A DNA stretch of 64,000 nucleotides, from positions 682,001-746,000 of the forward strand of contig NZ_JACYFK010000002.1 in assembly GCF_014855515.1 (NCBI RefSeq), read 5' to 3'. Positions within the stretch are counted from its first letter, which is position 1; each line of letters starts with the position of its first letter. Positions 52,101 to 60,505 of this stretch are shown here, in pieces. The notes beneath the pieces are model-generated. The model saw only the letters and a program-made list of their open reading frames with translations, was not told where the DNA came from and searched no databases. This DNA comes from Euzebyella marina (lineage in GTDB: Bacteria > Bacteroidota > Bacteroidia > Flavobacteriales > Flavobacteriaceae). The position numbers were made by a program, and so were the translations under genes.

Positions 52101-52245
52101 GTTCTTGCGAATGCCCTAAAAATAGTATTTCGATTCGTCTTGGGCCATCTTCTACATGTGCCGTTTGCTCCTTTGATTCTGAGCCACAGCCTACTAATAA
52201 AAAGAATAATGCTACAGTGCAAATAGCGCTTAATGAGGATTTCAT
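49156..52245 (-). CDS. ThuA / membrane-type sugar dehydrogenase / HEAT / azurin-like lipoprotein
   Basis: A 1029-residue lipoprotein started at ATG 52245 (lipobox LLVGC); an ATG at 52281 adds twelve polar residues. Domains in order are ThuA-like, about residues 35-260 (EILFLGHSQEHHNSRAYFPVL, GQGKVFYTAYGHDERTW), then a PVC-type dehydrogenase beta-propeller, about 280-660 (GFKLELFASEPDIINP, AMNWDEKGRLWVIETVDYPN). A HEAT-like helical region follows (about 690-860), then a cupredoxin, about 890-1029. The copper site reads MQHNLV and CTFPGHWRIM, the His and Cys-x4-His-x3-Met pattern of azurin. Proteins of this kind usually end in a CxxCH cytochrome c; none is present here. It would oxidise a sugar and pass electrons to copper. 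Substrate is unknown. Confidence 0.92.
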   Translation of the reverse strand: MKSSLSAICTVALFFLLVGCGSESKEQTAHVEDGPRRIEILFLGHSQEHHNSRAYFPVLASALAKDGINITYTEEVTDLNEKNLATYDGLIIYANHDDINSSEEKALIDYVKEGHAFIPIHCASFCFRNSEDYVDMVGGQFMSHETGTFTADIVDKEHPIMQNVSEFSTWDETYVHDKIADDIQILMERVEGDHKEPWTWVKDYGQGKVFYTAYGHDERTWEKPGFQKLIKEGIIWAVSDKVRENWQAFATDIPQLAYKEMANIPNYEKRDPAPKYQLPLSPEESAKLIQVPAGFKLELFASEPDIINPIAMNWDEKGRLWVIETVDYPNTVRNDEGIGDDKVKILEDTDGDGKADKVTVFAENLNIPTSFAFANGGIIVSQAPVFLFLKDTNGDDKADVRETIIDGWGTFDTHAGPSNLQYGIDNHVYGVLGYSGFEGSIFGKEFKFRQGVYRFNTDYKNFEFLTNTSNNTWGLGFTEDNSIFASTANNTHSVFLGIPNDNFAGVEGVKFQGSAKIDGHYDMQPITMNYRQVDVFGGFTAAAGHHFYTARNYPSNYWNKTAFVCEPTGGLVHISKIEKEGAGYIEKDGGNLFAGADEWVSPVEAKVGPDGSVWVADWYNFIVQHNPTPNKERGGFDAENGSGNAYVNPLRDKSHGRIWRVVPKKQHESEKSSLDKDNVDDLVHALSDDNMFWRMTAQRLLVESGNQEVSKKLYKLINDSSLNSIGQNPGALHALWTLDGLGAVSGNEEAASVVRGALFHPAAAVRKAAIQILPRNEKVDEALLLSGAINDKDPSVRLAALLYFSERSPSQEVGAALYKASKDKALKEDRWLSEALYAAAAKHIDGFVGAFQKEKPTYRAQPVATGSEKVDLEGDKLAETFVNNYIGKVGSAVNVALTADAVGTVINIGTVTNEMKFNVSEIVVEAGKQVTINFSNTDFMQHNLVIVQKGEKEKVGAAADKLAVAPNGAEMNYVPEMSEVLYATAIVNPEESATLSFVAPTEPGEYPFICTFPGHWRIMQGVMKVVSSK

Positions 52246-52342
52246 AAGTCGGTGGATTTTAGAATTATCAATGATAAGCATAAATATGGTGTAAAATTCA
52301 CACTCTCATATCACATTCTGACTGTATTATATCATCAAAACA

Positions 52343-52371
52343 TTGTTTAGTTTAAAATTTTGGTATTTTAG
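52343..52371 (+). promoter_or_regulatory. Candidate promoter for the AraC regulator
   Basis: TTG (52343-52345), 18 bases, then TATTTTAG (52364-52371), one mismatch from TAnnTTTG. It sits before the TTG start at 52397, which shows that the TTG at 52343 is more likely part of the promoter than a start codon. Confidence 0.4.
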
Positions 52372-52396
52372 TTGTCATTTACACAAAAAGAGTCTT

Positions 52397-53263
52397 TTGA
52401 AAGCTGCCTTACAGAAATCACCCATACCCACTTCACGAGCGTATGTTGCCAAACTACTGAACGAACCCGTTTTTGACCCTCATTGGCATTTTCATTCTGA
52501 ATATCAAATATTTATGGTACTCAAAGGAAACGGCACCCGTTTTATTGGTGATAGCGTAAAACCTTTTAAAACAGGTGATATCACTTTTACCGGGTCTAAC
52601 CTACCACATTTATGGCGTAGCGATCAAGAACAGGAACAGGCGAAAAACATAGCTTGGTCTCAAGGTGCAGTCATCTATTTCAAAGAAGATTTCTTAGGCA
52701 CCAATTTTTTGCAGACCGAAGAAGCCATACGTTTGCGCCAGTTGTTTCGAAAAAGCCTTCGAGGAATGGAGTTTCATGGTGAAACCGCTCTAAAATTGCG
52801 TGAGATGATCATGCAATTAATAAGTATGGAAGGTCTTGAAGGTATTCTTCATCTTTTAAAAATTCTAAACTGTATTAGCCAAACCCAAGAATTTGAACTA
52901 TTGGCCAGCGCCGGTTACACGAATACCCTTCGAGAAGCCGATACCGAACGTATGTATCAGGTATATTCTTATGTAATGAAAAATTTCAGAAATAAGATTG
53001 CCATTGCCCAATTAGCTGAAATGACGAACATGACGCCTACCTCATTCAGCAGGTATTTTAAAGTGCATGCCAATAAATCTTTTACCCAATTTGTGAGTGA
53101 GATACGAATCGGTCATGCCTGTAAGTTGCTCATCGAACAAAAGAAAAACGTTTCCACAGCCTGTTATGAAAGTGGATTTCAAACGCTATCAAACTTCAAT
53201 AAACAGTTCAAAGCCATTACCAAAAGAACACCTATGGTCTACAAAAAGGAGTATGGACTTTAA
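52397..53263 (+). CDS. AraC-family transcriptional regulator
   Basis: A 288-residue regulator. The start TTG at 52397 (KAALQKSPIP) has AAAAAGAG upstream and fits homologues that begin MKAAL; an open frame from 52343 is not used. The N-terminal cupin-like domain (about 1-140) contains FDPHWHFHSEYQIFMVLKGNGTRFIGD (cited for HWHFHSEYQ), a sugar-binding pattern. The C-terminal double helix-turn-helix (about 190-285) contains IAQLAEMTNMTPTSFSRYFK and ACYESGFQTLSNFNKQFKAIT. It is divergent from the ThuA-isomerase-dehydrogenase operon, the usual position of a local sugar-responsive activator. The ligand is inferred to be the sugar or an intermediate of that pathway. Confidence 0.91.
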   Translation: MKAALQKSPIPTSRAYVAKLLNEPVFDPHWHFHSEYQIFMVLKGNGTRFIGDSVKPFKTGDITFTGSNLPHLWRSDQEQEQAKNIAWSQGAVIYFKEDFLGTNFLQTEEAIRLRQLFRKSLRGMEFHGETALKLREMIMQLISMEGLEGILHLLKILNCISQTQEFELLASAGYTNTLREADTERMYQVYSYVMKNFRNKIAIAQLAEMTNMTPTSFSRYFKVHANKSFTQFVSEIRIGHACKLLIEQKKNVSTACYESGFQTLSNFNKQFKAITKRTPMVYKKEYGL

Positions 53264-53293
53264 TTTCATTAAATAAACTCTATTAAAATGCCC

Positions 53294-53301
53294 TAATTTT
53301 G
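53294..53301 (+). promoter_or_regulatory. -7 box immediately before the FAD dehydrogenase start
   Basis: TAATTTTG is an exact TAnnTTTG match ending only 4 bases before the ATG at 53306. If used, the transcript would begin at or next to the start codon, giving a leaderless or almost leaderless mRNA. Confidence 0.4.
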
Positions 53302-53305
53302 GCGG

Positions 53306-54853
53306 ATGATCAAAACCCTACAATTACGATTATCTCTTGAGGAAGAAGCCAAAGAAGGTTTATTAAAACAAAAAGCTGCTCAATATCTAGGTCTCGATAC
53401 TTCCGATTTTACCCTAAAGACACTCAGAAAGTCTATAGATGCCCGAAAACCTCAAGTTCTTTTTAATTATAAATTGGTTGCCTACATAGGTGAAGATGCT
53501 CCTCAAAACGATTATTCATTTGAATATAAGAATGTTCAAAACGCAAAGCCCATACATATCATAGGCTTTGGCCCTGCCGGTATGTGGGCTGCATTGCGTT
53601 GTTTAGAGCTAGGCTTCAAGCCTATTGTTTATGAACGGGGCAAAGATGTTCGCGAACGCCGTAGAGACCTTCGTGCCATCAACCAAAACCATGTGGTGAA
53701 CGAAGATTCGAACTATTGTTTTGGCGAAGGCGGTGCCGGCACCTACTCCGATGGAAAACTATATACACGAAGTTTAAAGCGCGGTGATGTCAAACGTATT
53801 TTTCATAGTTTGGTTCATCATGGCGCTACCGAAGAAATTCTGGTTGACGCGCATCCGCATATCGGAACGAATAAACTTCCTAAAATCGTAAAGAACATTC
53901 GCGAAACGATTATTAACTACGGCGGCGAAGTTCACTTTGATACCAGACTGACCGATCTTCTTATTAAAAATGGCTCCCTAGAAGGTATCGTAATCAATGA
54001 TAGTAAGGAGATTGCCACGCACAAGGTAATTTTGGCCACAGGCCATTCGGCTCGGGACATTTTTTATCTTTTAGAAAAGAAAAAGATTGCCTTAGAAGCT
54101 AAGTCTTTTGCCATGGGTGTGCGGGTCGAGCACCCCCAACACGTCATCGATTCTATTCAATATCATTGTTCAGGTACACGAAACGAACTTCTGCCCGCAG
54201 CCGCCTATAGCCTTGTTCATCAGGTAAAAGGGCGTGGTGTATATTCTTTTTGTATGTGCCCAGGTGGTTTTATTGTACCTGCTGCCACCGCCCCAGGTGA
54301 AGTAGTGGTCAATGGTATGTCACCATCAAAAAGAAACAATCAATTTGCCAATTCAGGAATAGTAGTAGAAATTAATGTAGATGAGGACCTTTCTCGATAT
54401 CAAGGGTATGGAGCGATGAGAGGGCTTGAATTTCAAAAAGATTTAGAGCGATTGGCCTTTACGGCAGGGGGTAGAAACCAAACGGCCCCTTCACAGCGAT
54501 TGACCGATTTTGTCGAAGGTAAATTATCGCCAAGCCTTAACCCTACTTCATACCAACCAGGGTTGAACTCTGCTCCGTTGCATTCACTTTTACCAAAACT
54601 GATGGGTAGTCGCCTCCGAAAGGGATTTGAAGAATTCGGAAAAAAGATGAAAGGCTACTACACCGATGAAGCGAATATCGTGGGCGTAGAATCAAGAACT
54701 TCATCACCGGTAACCATCCCAAGAAATGAACAATTAGAGCATCCTCAAATCAAAGGTCTCTTCCCATGTGGTGAAGGAGGAGGGTATGCCGGCGGAATTG
54801 TTTCAGCGGCCATGGATGGAGAAAGATGCGCTGAAGCCGCTATCGGGCTTTAA
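53306..54853 (+). CDS. FAD-dependent dehydrogenase (COG2509-like)
   Basis: A 515-residue flavoprotein. A small N-terminal domain (about 1-75) is followed by a Rossmann FAD-binding site IIGFGPAGMWAALRCLE (about residue 88), a conserved middle NEDSNYCFGEGGAGTYSDGKL, and the end CGEGGGYAGGIVSAAMDG that closes over FAD. This is the pattern of uncharacterised bacterial FAD-dependent dehydrogenases (COG2509). The reaction is unknown. The start ATG at 53306 gives the family N-terminus MIKTLQLRLSL, and a -7 box lies four bases upstream, which is unusual. It is cytoplasmic and stands between AraC and the helicase genes, with no clear shared role. Confidence 0.9.
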   Translation: MIKTLQLRLSLEEEAKEGLLKQKAAQYLGLDTSDFTLKTLRKSIDARKPQVLFNYKLVAYIGEDAPQNDYSFEYKNVQNAKPIHIIGFGPAGMWAALRCLELGFKPIVYERGKDVRERRRDLRAINQNHVVNEDSNYCFGEGGAGTYSDGKLYTRSLKRGDVKRIFHSLVHHGATEEILVDAHPHIGTNKLPKIVKNIRETIINYGGEVHFDTRLTDLLIKNGSLEGIVINDSKEIATHKVILATGHSARDIFYLLEKKKIALEAKSFAMGVRVEHPQHVIDSIQYHCSGTRNELLPAAAYSLVHQVKGRGVYSFCMCPGGFIVPAATAPGEVVVNGMSPSKRNNQFANSGIVVEINVDEDLSRYQGYGAMRGLEFQKDLERLAFTAGGRNQTAPSQRLTDFVEGKLSPSLNPTSYQPGLNSAPLHSLLPKLMGSRLRKGFEEFGKKMKGYYTDEANIVGVESRTSSPVTIPRNEQLEHPQIKGLFPCGEGGGYAGGIVSAAMDGERCAEAAIGL

Positions 54854-54917
54854 TTTTTTAATGAACCGAAGAAGTAGCCATAAATAGGCGTACCTTCGCA
54901 GCCCTTAAAACACAACG

Positions 54918-56213
54918 ATGAAATTTGAAGAGCTAGGCTTATCACAACCTATTCTAAAGGCCCTTCGGTCAGAAGGTTATTCAGAACCCACCCCAATTCA
55001 ACAAAAGTCTATTCCCATTTTATTAAAGGGAAAAGACTTGTTGGGTGTAGCCCAAACCGGTACCGGTAAAACGGCGGCTTTTGGTATTCCTATTCTAGAA
55101 AGGCTTCTTCAAACTTCGAAAGGACAAAGCGGGAAAAAGAGAGTAAGAGCCCTTATCGTTACCCCTACTCGGGAACTCGCCCTGCAGATTGCAGAAAGTC
55201 TAAGTGCTTATGGCCGTTTTACACCCATCACCAACACGGTCATTTTTGGTGGTGTCAAACAGGGGCAACAGGTAAAAGCTTTACAAAAAGGGATAGATAT
55301 TTTGGTCGCGACCCCGGGTAGATTGCTTGATTTAATGGGGCAAGGTTTTATCAACTTAAACGATTTGGAAATCGTGGTACTCGATGAAGCCGACCAAATG
55401 CTTGACATGGGGTTTGTTCACGATGTAAAAAAAATCATTGCGGCCCTGCCTTCCCAAAGACAGTCCCTATTTTTTTCTGCCACGATGCCACAGGCAATCG
55501 TCGAATTATCTCAAAAACTCTTGGGCGACTTTGAAAGAGTGACTATCAAACCTCAACAGGCTACCGCCGAACGTGTCGAACAAGGGGTTTATTTCGTCAG
55601 CAAAAGAAATAAGGCACGCTTACTCATTCATTTGCTCCGAGAGAAGGAACAAGACTCAGTTTTGGTCTTTTCAAGAACCAAACACGGGGCCAACAAGATC
55701 GTTACCAAATTGGAAAAGGCCGATATAAGGGCTTCGGCCATTCACGGTAATAAATCGCAAACGGCCAGACAGAAGGCACTGGGAAGCTTTAAAGATGGTA
55801 AATTGAAGGTTTTGGTCGCTACCGATATTGCCGCAAGGGGTATTGACGTTGAAGAACTGTCATTGGTCATTAATTACGATTTACCGAATGTACCTGAAAC
55901 CTATGTACATCGAATCGGAAGAACCGGGCGGGCACAGGCCAGTGGTACGGCCCTTTCATTCTGTGACAAAGATGAAAGACCCTACTTAAAAGACATAGAA
56001 AAGTTGATCAAACAGCAAGTACCTGTAATGCCAGAGCACCAATTTGTTGATGATAATGAACAACAGGAAACCCCTGACAAACCTAAGGAAAACAGTCCGA
56101 AACCTAGAAGAAACAAAGGCAGGTACAACTCTAGAAGTTCAAATTATAGAGGAAAAAGCAACAATAGGCGCAATAGGCGACCAGGTGGTGGAAAGCCGAA
56201 AAGAAAAGATTAG
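54918..56213 (+). CDS. DEAD-box ATP-dependent RNA helicase, RhlE-like
   Basis: A 431-residue helicase. The Q motif is [14 protein letters not shown]...PTPIQQ, motif [11 protein letters not shown], Ia PTRELALQI, motif [13 protein letters not shown], motif III SATMP, motif [12 protein letters not shown] and motif [11 protein letters not shown]. The last 55 residues form a basic, Arg/Asn-rich tail ([30 protein letters not shown], cited for [14 protein letters not shown]) that likely holds RNA. RhlE-like helicases act in ribosome assembly or RNA decay, often at low temperature. A TACCTTCG sequence, one mismatch from the -7 box, lies about 20 bases upstream (54891-54898). It converges with the AI-2E permease gene. 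Confidence 0.95.
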   Translation: MKFEELGLSQPILKALRSEGYSEPTPIQQKSIPILLKGKDLLGVAQTGTGKTAAFGIPILERLLQTSKGQSGKKRVRALIVTPTRELALQIAESLSAYGRFTPITNTVIFGGVKQGQQVKALQKGIDILVATPGRLLDLMGQGFINLNDLEIVVLDEADQMLDMGFVHDVKKIIAALPSQRQSLFFSATMPQAIVELSQKLLGDFERVTIKPQQATAERVEQGVYFVSKRNKARLLIHLLREKEQDSVLVFSRTKHGANKIVTKLEKADIRASAIHGNKSQTARQKALGSFKDGKLKVLVATDIAARGIDVEELSLVINYDLPNVPETYVHRIGRTGRAQASGTALSFCDKDERPYLKDIEKLIKQQVPVMPEHQFVDDNEQQETPDKPKENSPKPRRNKGRYNSRSSNYRGKSNNRRNRRPGGGKPKRKD

Positions 56214-56224
56214 ACCGGTAGGTG

Positions 56225-57253
56225 CTACAATCGTTGTTCCTGCGTATCTACCTTCCCATATTCGTTCTTGTAAATTCGAACAACAATTAGAAAAAGACTG
56301 ATCAATAACGGCCCGAAAATCAAGCCGATAAAACCGAATAAAGGTACCCCTACAATCACACCGATCAACGTAATCAAAGGGTGTACATTATCAAGCTTCT
56401 GCAGCACATACAGTCTAATTATATTATCCGTAGAGCCTACGACGACCAAGCCATAGAGAAGTATACCCCAAGCTTGGGCGTCATTACCGTTGGCCAAGGT
56501 TAAAATGAATACCGGAAGAATACCGACCAATGTTCCAACAAAAGGAATCATGGATCCTACTGCTACAATGGCAAACCAAAAAAACGGATTATCAATTCCG
56601 AAAATAAAGAAGCCTATCAGGGCGACAATCCCTTGTGCCAAGGCCACCAGTGGAATTCCTAACGCATTGGATCTTACCATTGCTTGAACTTCACGACCTA
56701 TTATGCGCAAATTGGTTTTACTGATAGGGATGTATTCAAACAATGATTCCTTTAATTGCTTTCGATTGGTCAACATGTAGAACAACAAAAAATACATTAT
56801 GGCTATCGAAATCAATAAAGTAAAGGTACTTCCAGCAAAAGCGGAAACACTTTCGGTAATCCATGAAGATGCACCTGCAGGGTCTATTTGAGAAGTCAGG
56901 TCATAATCGACCGTTTTTTCGACTACAAATAATTGGTCTTTGATAATCTCGATGACACTCTCAGATTTTTCAACCGCCTTCCCCATTTTACTTCCTAACA
57001 TGGCGATAAGACCACTCACTGGTATCAATATACCGATAAATGACAACAGCATAATAAGAGTGGCGGCCAAATTGGGATTCCAACCTTTTTTCACTAGCTG
57101 GACCATCCATTTTCTGAAAATCACATAGATGGTAATGGCTCCTAGAATACCCGATAAATACGGAACTATTTCCCAAAATATGAGCCCTCCAATCAACAGT
57201 ATTAGCAGTAGAACAAATACCTGTCTAATGATATTTGGATGGATATATTTCAT
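56225..57253 (-). CDS. AI-2E family transporter (PerM-like permease)
   Basis: A 342-residue inner-membrane protein. The start at ATG 57253 (MKYIHPNIIRQVF) is chosen; the frame is open to 57355, but that part is leader. It has about seven to eight membrane segments. Two sit near the N-terminus (VFVLLLILLIGGLIFW; LSGILGAITIYVIF), a soluble helical stretch follows (about 90-140), and the C-terminal half carries the conserved PxxG-type re-entrant pattern (FAIVAVGSMIPFVGTLVGILP; HPLITLIGVIVGVPLFGFIGLIFGP). Members have been linked to quorum-signal or sodium/proton-linked export. The substrate is not predictable here. Confidence 0.9.
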   Translation of the reverse strand: MKYIHPNIIRQVFVLLLILLIGGLIFWEIVPYLSGILGAITIYVIFRKWMVQLVKKGWNPNLAATLIMLLSFIGILIPVSGLIAMLGSKMGKAVEKSESVIEIIKDQLFVVEKTVDYDLTSQIDPAGASSWITESVSAFAGSTFTLLISIAIMYFLLFYMLTNRKQLKESLFEYIPISKTNLRIIGREVQAMVRSNALGIPLVALAQGIVALIGFFIFGIDNPFFWFAIVAVGSMIPFVGTLVGILPVFILTLANGNDAQAWGILLYGLVVVGSTDNIIRLYVLQKLDNVHPLITLIGVIVGVPLFGFIGLIFGPLLISLFLIVVRIYKNEYGKVDTQEQRL

Positions 57254-57493
57254 AAAGTATGTTTGATTTTGTTGGGGTTTTATCGGAGGTGAAATTAAGA
57301 TTATCAAATTTACCGCTATGACCTTTGCCGATAATTTTTTAACTGTAACCGTCAATTTTTCGACTTGATTAGAATGCTCATGTCACTTTTGAATTTGTAG
57401 AAATATTAAAATGATTGGTCGTATTTTTAAATTAGAAGTTCACCAACTATCAACACAGAAATACCTACCTTGCCCGAAATTATACCATCTACC
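57254..57493. other. Divergent gap, 240 bp
   Basis: AT-rich region between the permease and nuclease genes, no reading frame of note. TACCTTGC at 57466-57473 is one mismatch from the -7 box and probably serves the nuclease gene. The TTG at 57470, within it, is therefore unlikely to be a start. Confidence 0.4.
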
Positions 57494-58327
57494 ATGCGCC
57501 TTTATATTTTATCTTTTTTAGCTATTTGTCTTAGTTCAGTGACAGGGTATTCACAGAGCCCGACTATCATGACCTACAATATTAAGTATGATAACGTGAA
57601 CGATACGGTCAATAATTGGAACGACCGAAAATCTTCGATGGTTGAACTGATTGTAACCGAAGCCCCTGATGTTGTGGGTATGCAAGAGGTTCTTCACAAC
57701 CAATTGAACTATTTAAACGAAGAATTATCCGGTTATGATTATGTGGGTGTTGGGCGTGAAGACGGAAAACAAAAGGGTGAGTACTCACCTATTCTTTATC
57801 AAAAAGAAAAATATGAACTTTTAAAATCGAACACTTTTTGGCTATCAAAAACACCCGACCAGATTTCAGTTGGTTGGGATGCCGCTCTTGAACGCATCTG
57901 TACCTATGCCCTTTTAAAGGAGAAAAGTACCGATAAAGAATTTTACGTATTCAATACCCATTTTGACCATAGAGGTGATAAGGCCCGAAAGAAATCGGTA
58001 AAACTTATACTTAAGAAAATTGATGCAATCAATACACAAGACCTTCCAGTGGTTTTAATGGGTGATTTAAATCTATCCCCCGAAAAAAAATCTATTCAGT
58101 ACCTCAGCAAGAAAATGACAGATGGTCTAGAGGTTGCCAAATCAAAAAACGAGGGACCATCGGGAACCTTTAATGGCTTCAACCTACAGGATCCGATTAC
58201 CCAGCGTATCGATTATATTTTTACCCGTGGTTTTTCGGTCAGTTCATATGAACATATTGATGAGCGCCTTAAAAGCGGAAAACATATTTCTGACCACTTA
58301 CCGGTAAAAGCAGAATTGGTCAGATAG
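57494..58327 (+). CDS. Endonuclease/exonuclease/phosphatase family protein, exported
   Basis: A 277-residue enzyme with a signal peptide (MRLYILSFLAICLSSVTGYSQ, cited for LSFLAICLSS). Metal-dependent EEP motifs are in order: MTYNIKYDN (Asn), VVGMQEVL (Glu), FNTHFDHRG (His), LMGDLNLSP (Asp/Asn) and SDHLPVKAE (Asp-His). The fold hydrolyses phosphodiester or phosphoester bonds in nucleic acids or lipids. As it is exported, it may serve phosphate scavenging or extracellular DNA use. The start ATG 57494 is preferred over the upstream TTG. It converges with the M23 peptidase gene only 7 bases away. Confidence 0.9.
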   Translation: MRLYILSFLAICLSSVTGYSQSPTIMTYNIKYDNVNDTVNNWNDRKSSMVELIVTEAPDVVGMQEVLHNQLNYLNEELSGYDYVGVGREDGKQKGEYSPILYQKEKYELLKSNTFWLSKTPDQISVGWDAALERICTYALLKEKSTDKEFYVFNTHFDHRGDKARKKSVKLILKKIDAINTQDLPVVLMGDLNLSPEKKSIQYLSKKMTDGLEVAKSKNEGPSGTFNGFNLQDPITQRIDYIFTRGFSVSSYEHIDERLKSGKHISDHLPVKAELVR

Positions 58328-58334
58328 GCTTTTA

Positions 58335-59483
58335 TCATCCTGAAGTTTTAGGAGATTGGATAAGACTTTGGTGTATGTAGGCTTTTAAACCGTCTTGGTT
58401 TTGCACCAGCACCCACTTGTCGGTCTGGCCAAAAACGGTCAAGACTTCGTTTCTCTTGGCCTCTCCAAGTTTTGTTCCCTCAATAGAAGGTTGCGACCTT
58501 AAATTGGCCAAAGATGATCTCACTTCGACCCGACCTTCTTCAAAATCCGGTGATTTCTCGGCATAGACAGGTATTTCTGTCTTTTGTATGAATGGTAAGG
58601 GGTCTATAGCACCTCTATAACCTTGGTAGATGCCGAAATGCAAATGAGGTTTCGTAGTTCTGGCGTTTCCGGTATTACCCACCAAGCCCAAAGTATCGCC
58701 CAGCTGAACCTTCTGTCCAGTTTTCACCAAGATACTGTCAAGGTGGGCATAATAAAGAGAACTGCCCATTAAGCCGTTACGCTGCCAAACCTGTTTACCA
58801 CCTAAGCCCCTGTTTCCGGTTGAACTTATACGACCGTCGGTCACGGCCAATACGGGGGTACCTCGGTCTGCAAAAATATCAACGCCTTCGTGGCTTCTTT
58901 TACCTCCATCCCTAACAGCTCCCCAAAAGCTTTGAATAGCAGTATTATCTCTACCTGAAACTGGAAAACCAAACTCAGGCTGACTGTATATTCGCAAACT
59001 ATAATTTGTACTCGCATCGATTTCTGGCTGCACAATCAGCTTATACCGCCCTGTTTCATCGATAGACTGTGACAGGTACCGCTCGCCTTCCTCATTGCTT
59101 TTAATACTCTTCAGATTCTGTGTTGAGTCATTAGAAATTCTGTAAAAATCTAGAAAAACTCTTTGAGCGATTGAGTCGGTCAGTATTTCGGCATAAAAAA
59201 TTCTGCCTTTGTTCAATTCAAGATTATAGCTATGGGTTCTTATTAGGTTCTGAGTGAAAGACCCTGTTTCTACATATGGTAATTCAACTTCTAAACTATC
59301 TTTTTTACTGTTCAAAAAAGACGCATTCCATTCAGCAAAGGCTGTCGTGTCATTGGCAAACTCTCGCTCATAAATATCACGTGCCGTGGGTTCAGAAATG
59401 AAATCGGTAACCTTTCTCACTTGCTTGCAATTAAGCAAAAGAGCAGACCCTAACAACATAATACATATACCGAACTTTTTCAT
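58335..59483 (-). CDS. M23-family metallopeptidase lipoprotein with SH3 domain
   Basis: A 382-residue lipoprotein (lipobox LLLNC). An N-terminal non-catalytic region precedes the M23 (LytM) domain, about residues 180-295. That domain shows RSHEGVDIFADRGTPVLAV (zinc ligands His and Asp) and the HLHFGIYQ motif. A bacterial SH3 domain occupies the last 70 residues (RVEVRSSLANLRSQPSIEGTKLG, cited for ANLRSQPSIEGTKLG). M23 enzymes cut the cross-bridges of peptidoglycan; the lipid anchor places this one in the envelope. A role in wall remodelling or division is likely. Confidence 0.9.
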   Translation of the reverse strand: MKKFGICIMLLGSALLLNCKQVRKVTDFISEPTARDIYEREFANDTTAFAEWNASFLNSKKDSLEVELPYVETGSFTQNLIRTHSYNLELNKGRIFYAEILTDSIAQRVFLDFYRISNDSTQNLKSIKSNEEGERYLSQSIDETGRYKLIVQPEIDASTNYSLRIYSQPEFGFPVSGRDNTAIQSFWGAVRDGGKRSHEGVDIFADRGTPVLAVTDGRISSTGNRGLGGKQVWQRNGLMGSSLYYAHLDSILVKTGQKVQLGDTLGLVGNTGNARTTKPHLHFGIYQGYRGAIDPLPFIQKTEIPVYAEKSPDFEEGRVEVRSSLANLRSQPSIEGTKLGEAKRNEVLTVFGQTDKWVLVQNQDGLKAYIHQSLIQSPKTSG

Positions 59484-59510
59484 TTACATAACCTTTCTTT
59501 AGAAAGCAAA

Positions 59511-59532
59511 AGGCCAAGCGAATGCTCGGCCC
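59511..59532 (-). terminator. Terminator of the alpha/beta hydrolase gene
   Basis: GGCCGAGC and GCTTGGCC pair (one mismatch) around ATTC on the minus strand, followed by TTTTGCTTT, just after the hydrolase stop and before the M23 start. Confidence 0.7.
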
Positions 59533-59552
59533 TCTATTATATTTTTTGGCTA

Positions 59553-60383
59553 TTACTTCTTTAAAAAGTCAATCAACAGCTTGTTCAACTCATCGGAGTG
59601 AGTCACATTCAAGCCGTGAGGTGCCCCTTTGATAATTTCGTAAGTATTATCGGAAATACCTTTTGCAGCTTGATCTGCCGATGTGGCAATAGGCACGGTT
59701 TCATCCGCATCGCCATGAACTATTAACGTAGGTACATCTACATTTTTCAATTCTTTTCTAAAATCGGTATGCATCCAGGCAAGGGCTGCTTCTATAGTGG
59801 CTCTCGGTGATGCATGAGAGGCAATAATAAAATCGTAATCTAGCTGCGCTTCGCTTACCCTATCCTTATTGTCATCATAATTATAAAATCCCTTATGGAA
59901 ATCTTTCAAGAAACCTACGCGGTCTTTCTCCAATGCATCCTTTATATCGTTCAATGCTTTTTCAGGAACTCCGTCAGGATTATCATCTTTCTTTTTAACC
60001 AGAGGAATTATCGAACTGATCAAGACTGCTTTTGCAATCTTATCCGATCCGTAATCGGTAAAGTAACGTACTACTTCTCCCCCGCCCATTGAAAATCCAA
60101 CAATAACGGCATCCTTAAGTTTGAGTCCTTCTATTAAAGTGTGTAAATCGCTGGCCAAAGACGAATAGTCATAATCGCCCCAAGGTGCGGAAGAAATACC
60201 GAACCCCCTTCTGTCATATGAGATACATCTAAACCCAGATTCAACTATCTTCCAAACCTGCTGCTCCCAAGATTTTCTGCTGAGCGGCCACCCGTGAATT
60301 AAAATTACCGGTTGCCCTTCTCCATAATCTTCATAAAATATATCTACGGATTCTTTTCCTTTTGTATTTGTTATAAACGGCAT
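59553..60383 (-). CDS. Alpha/beta hydrolase, haloperoxidase-like
   Basis: A 276-residue single-domain hydrolase. Oxyanion motif IHGWPLSRKSWE, nucleophile Ser98 in GFSMGGGE, catalytic Asp near residue 227 in VHGDADETVPI, and His near residue 255 in APHGLNV. The close match to cofactor-free haloperoxidase/esterases suggests esterase or perhydrolase activity. The substrate is unknown. It has no signal peptide. It is a single gene, divergent from PaiB-like by about 120 bases. Confidence 0.92.
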   Translation of the reverse strand: MPFITNTKGKESVDIFYEDYGEGQPVILIHGWPLSRKSWEQQVWKIVESGFRCISYDRRGFGISSAPWGDYDYSSLASDLHTLIEGLKLKDAVIVGFSMGGGEVVRYFTDYGSDKIAKAVLISSIIPLVKKKDDNPDGVPEKALNDIKDALEKDRVGFLKDFHKGFYNYDDNKDRVSEAQLDYDFIIASHASPRATIEAALAWMHTDFRKELKNVDVPTLIVHGDADETVPIATSADQAAKGISDNTYEIIKGAPHGLNVTHSDELNKLLIDFLKK

Positions 60384-60505
60384 GTGCTTTAATTTTAAGT
60401 TTACGTAAATGTAAGCCCCAAGATACAGTCCGGTTGATTCGATGGGTTAGATTCTTGCTTTGAAAAAGCATTTAAGTTAATTTTAATACACTACGCCAAA
60501 ATATC

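Noticed and set aside
52343-52396. Extended N-terminus of the AraC regulator from TTG 52343
   Set aside because: The TTG fits better as a -33 promoter element, and homologues begin at the KAAL position.
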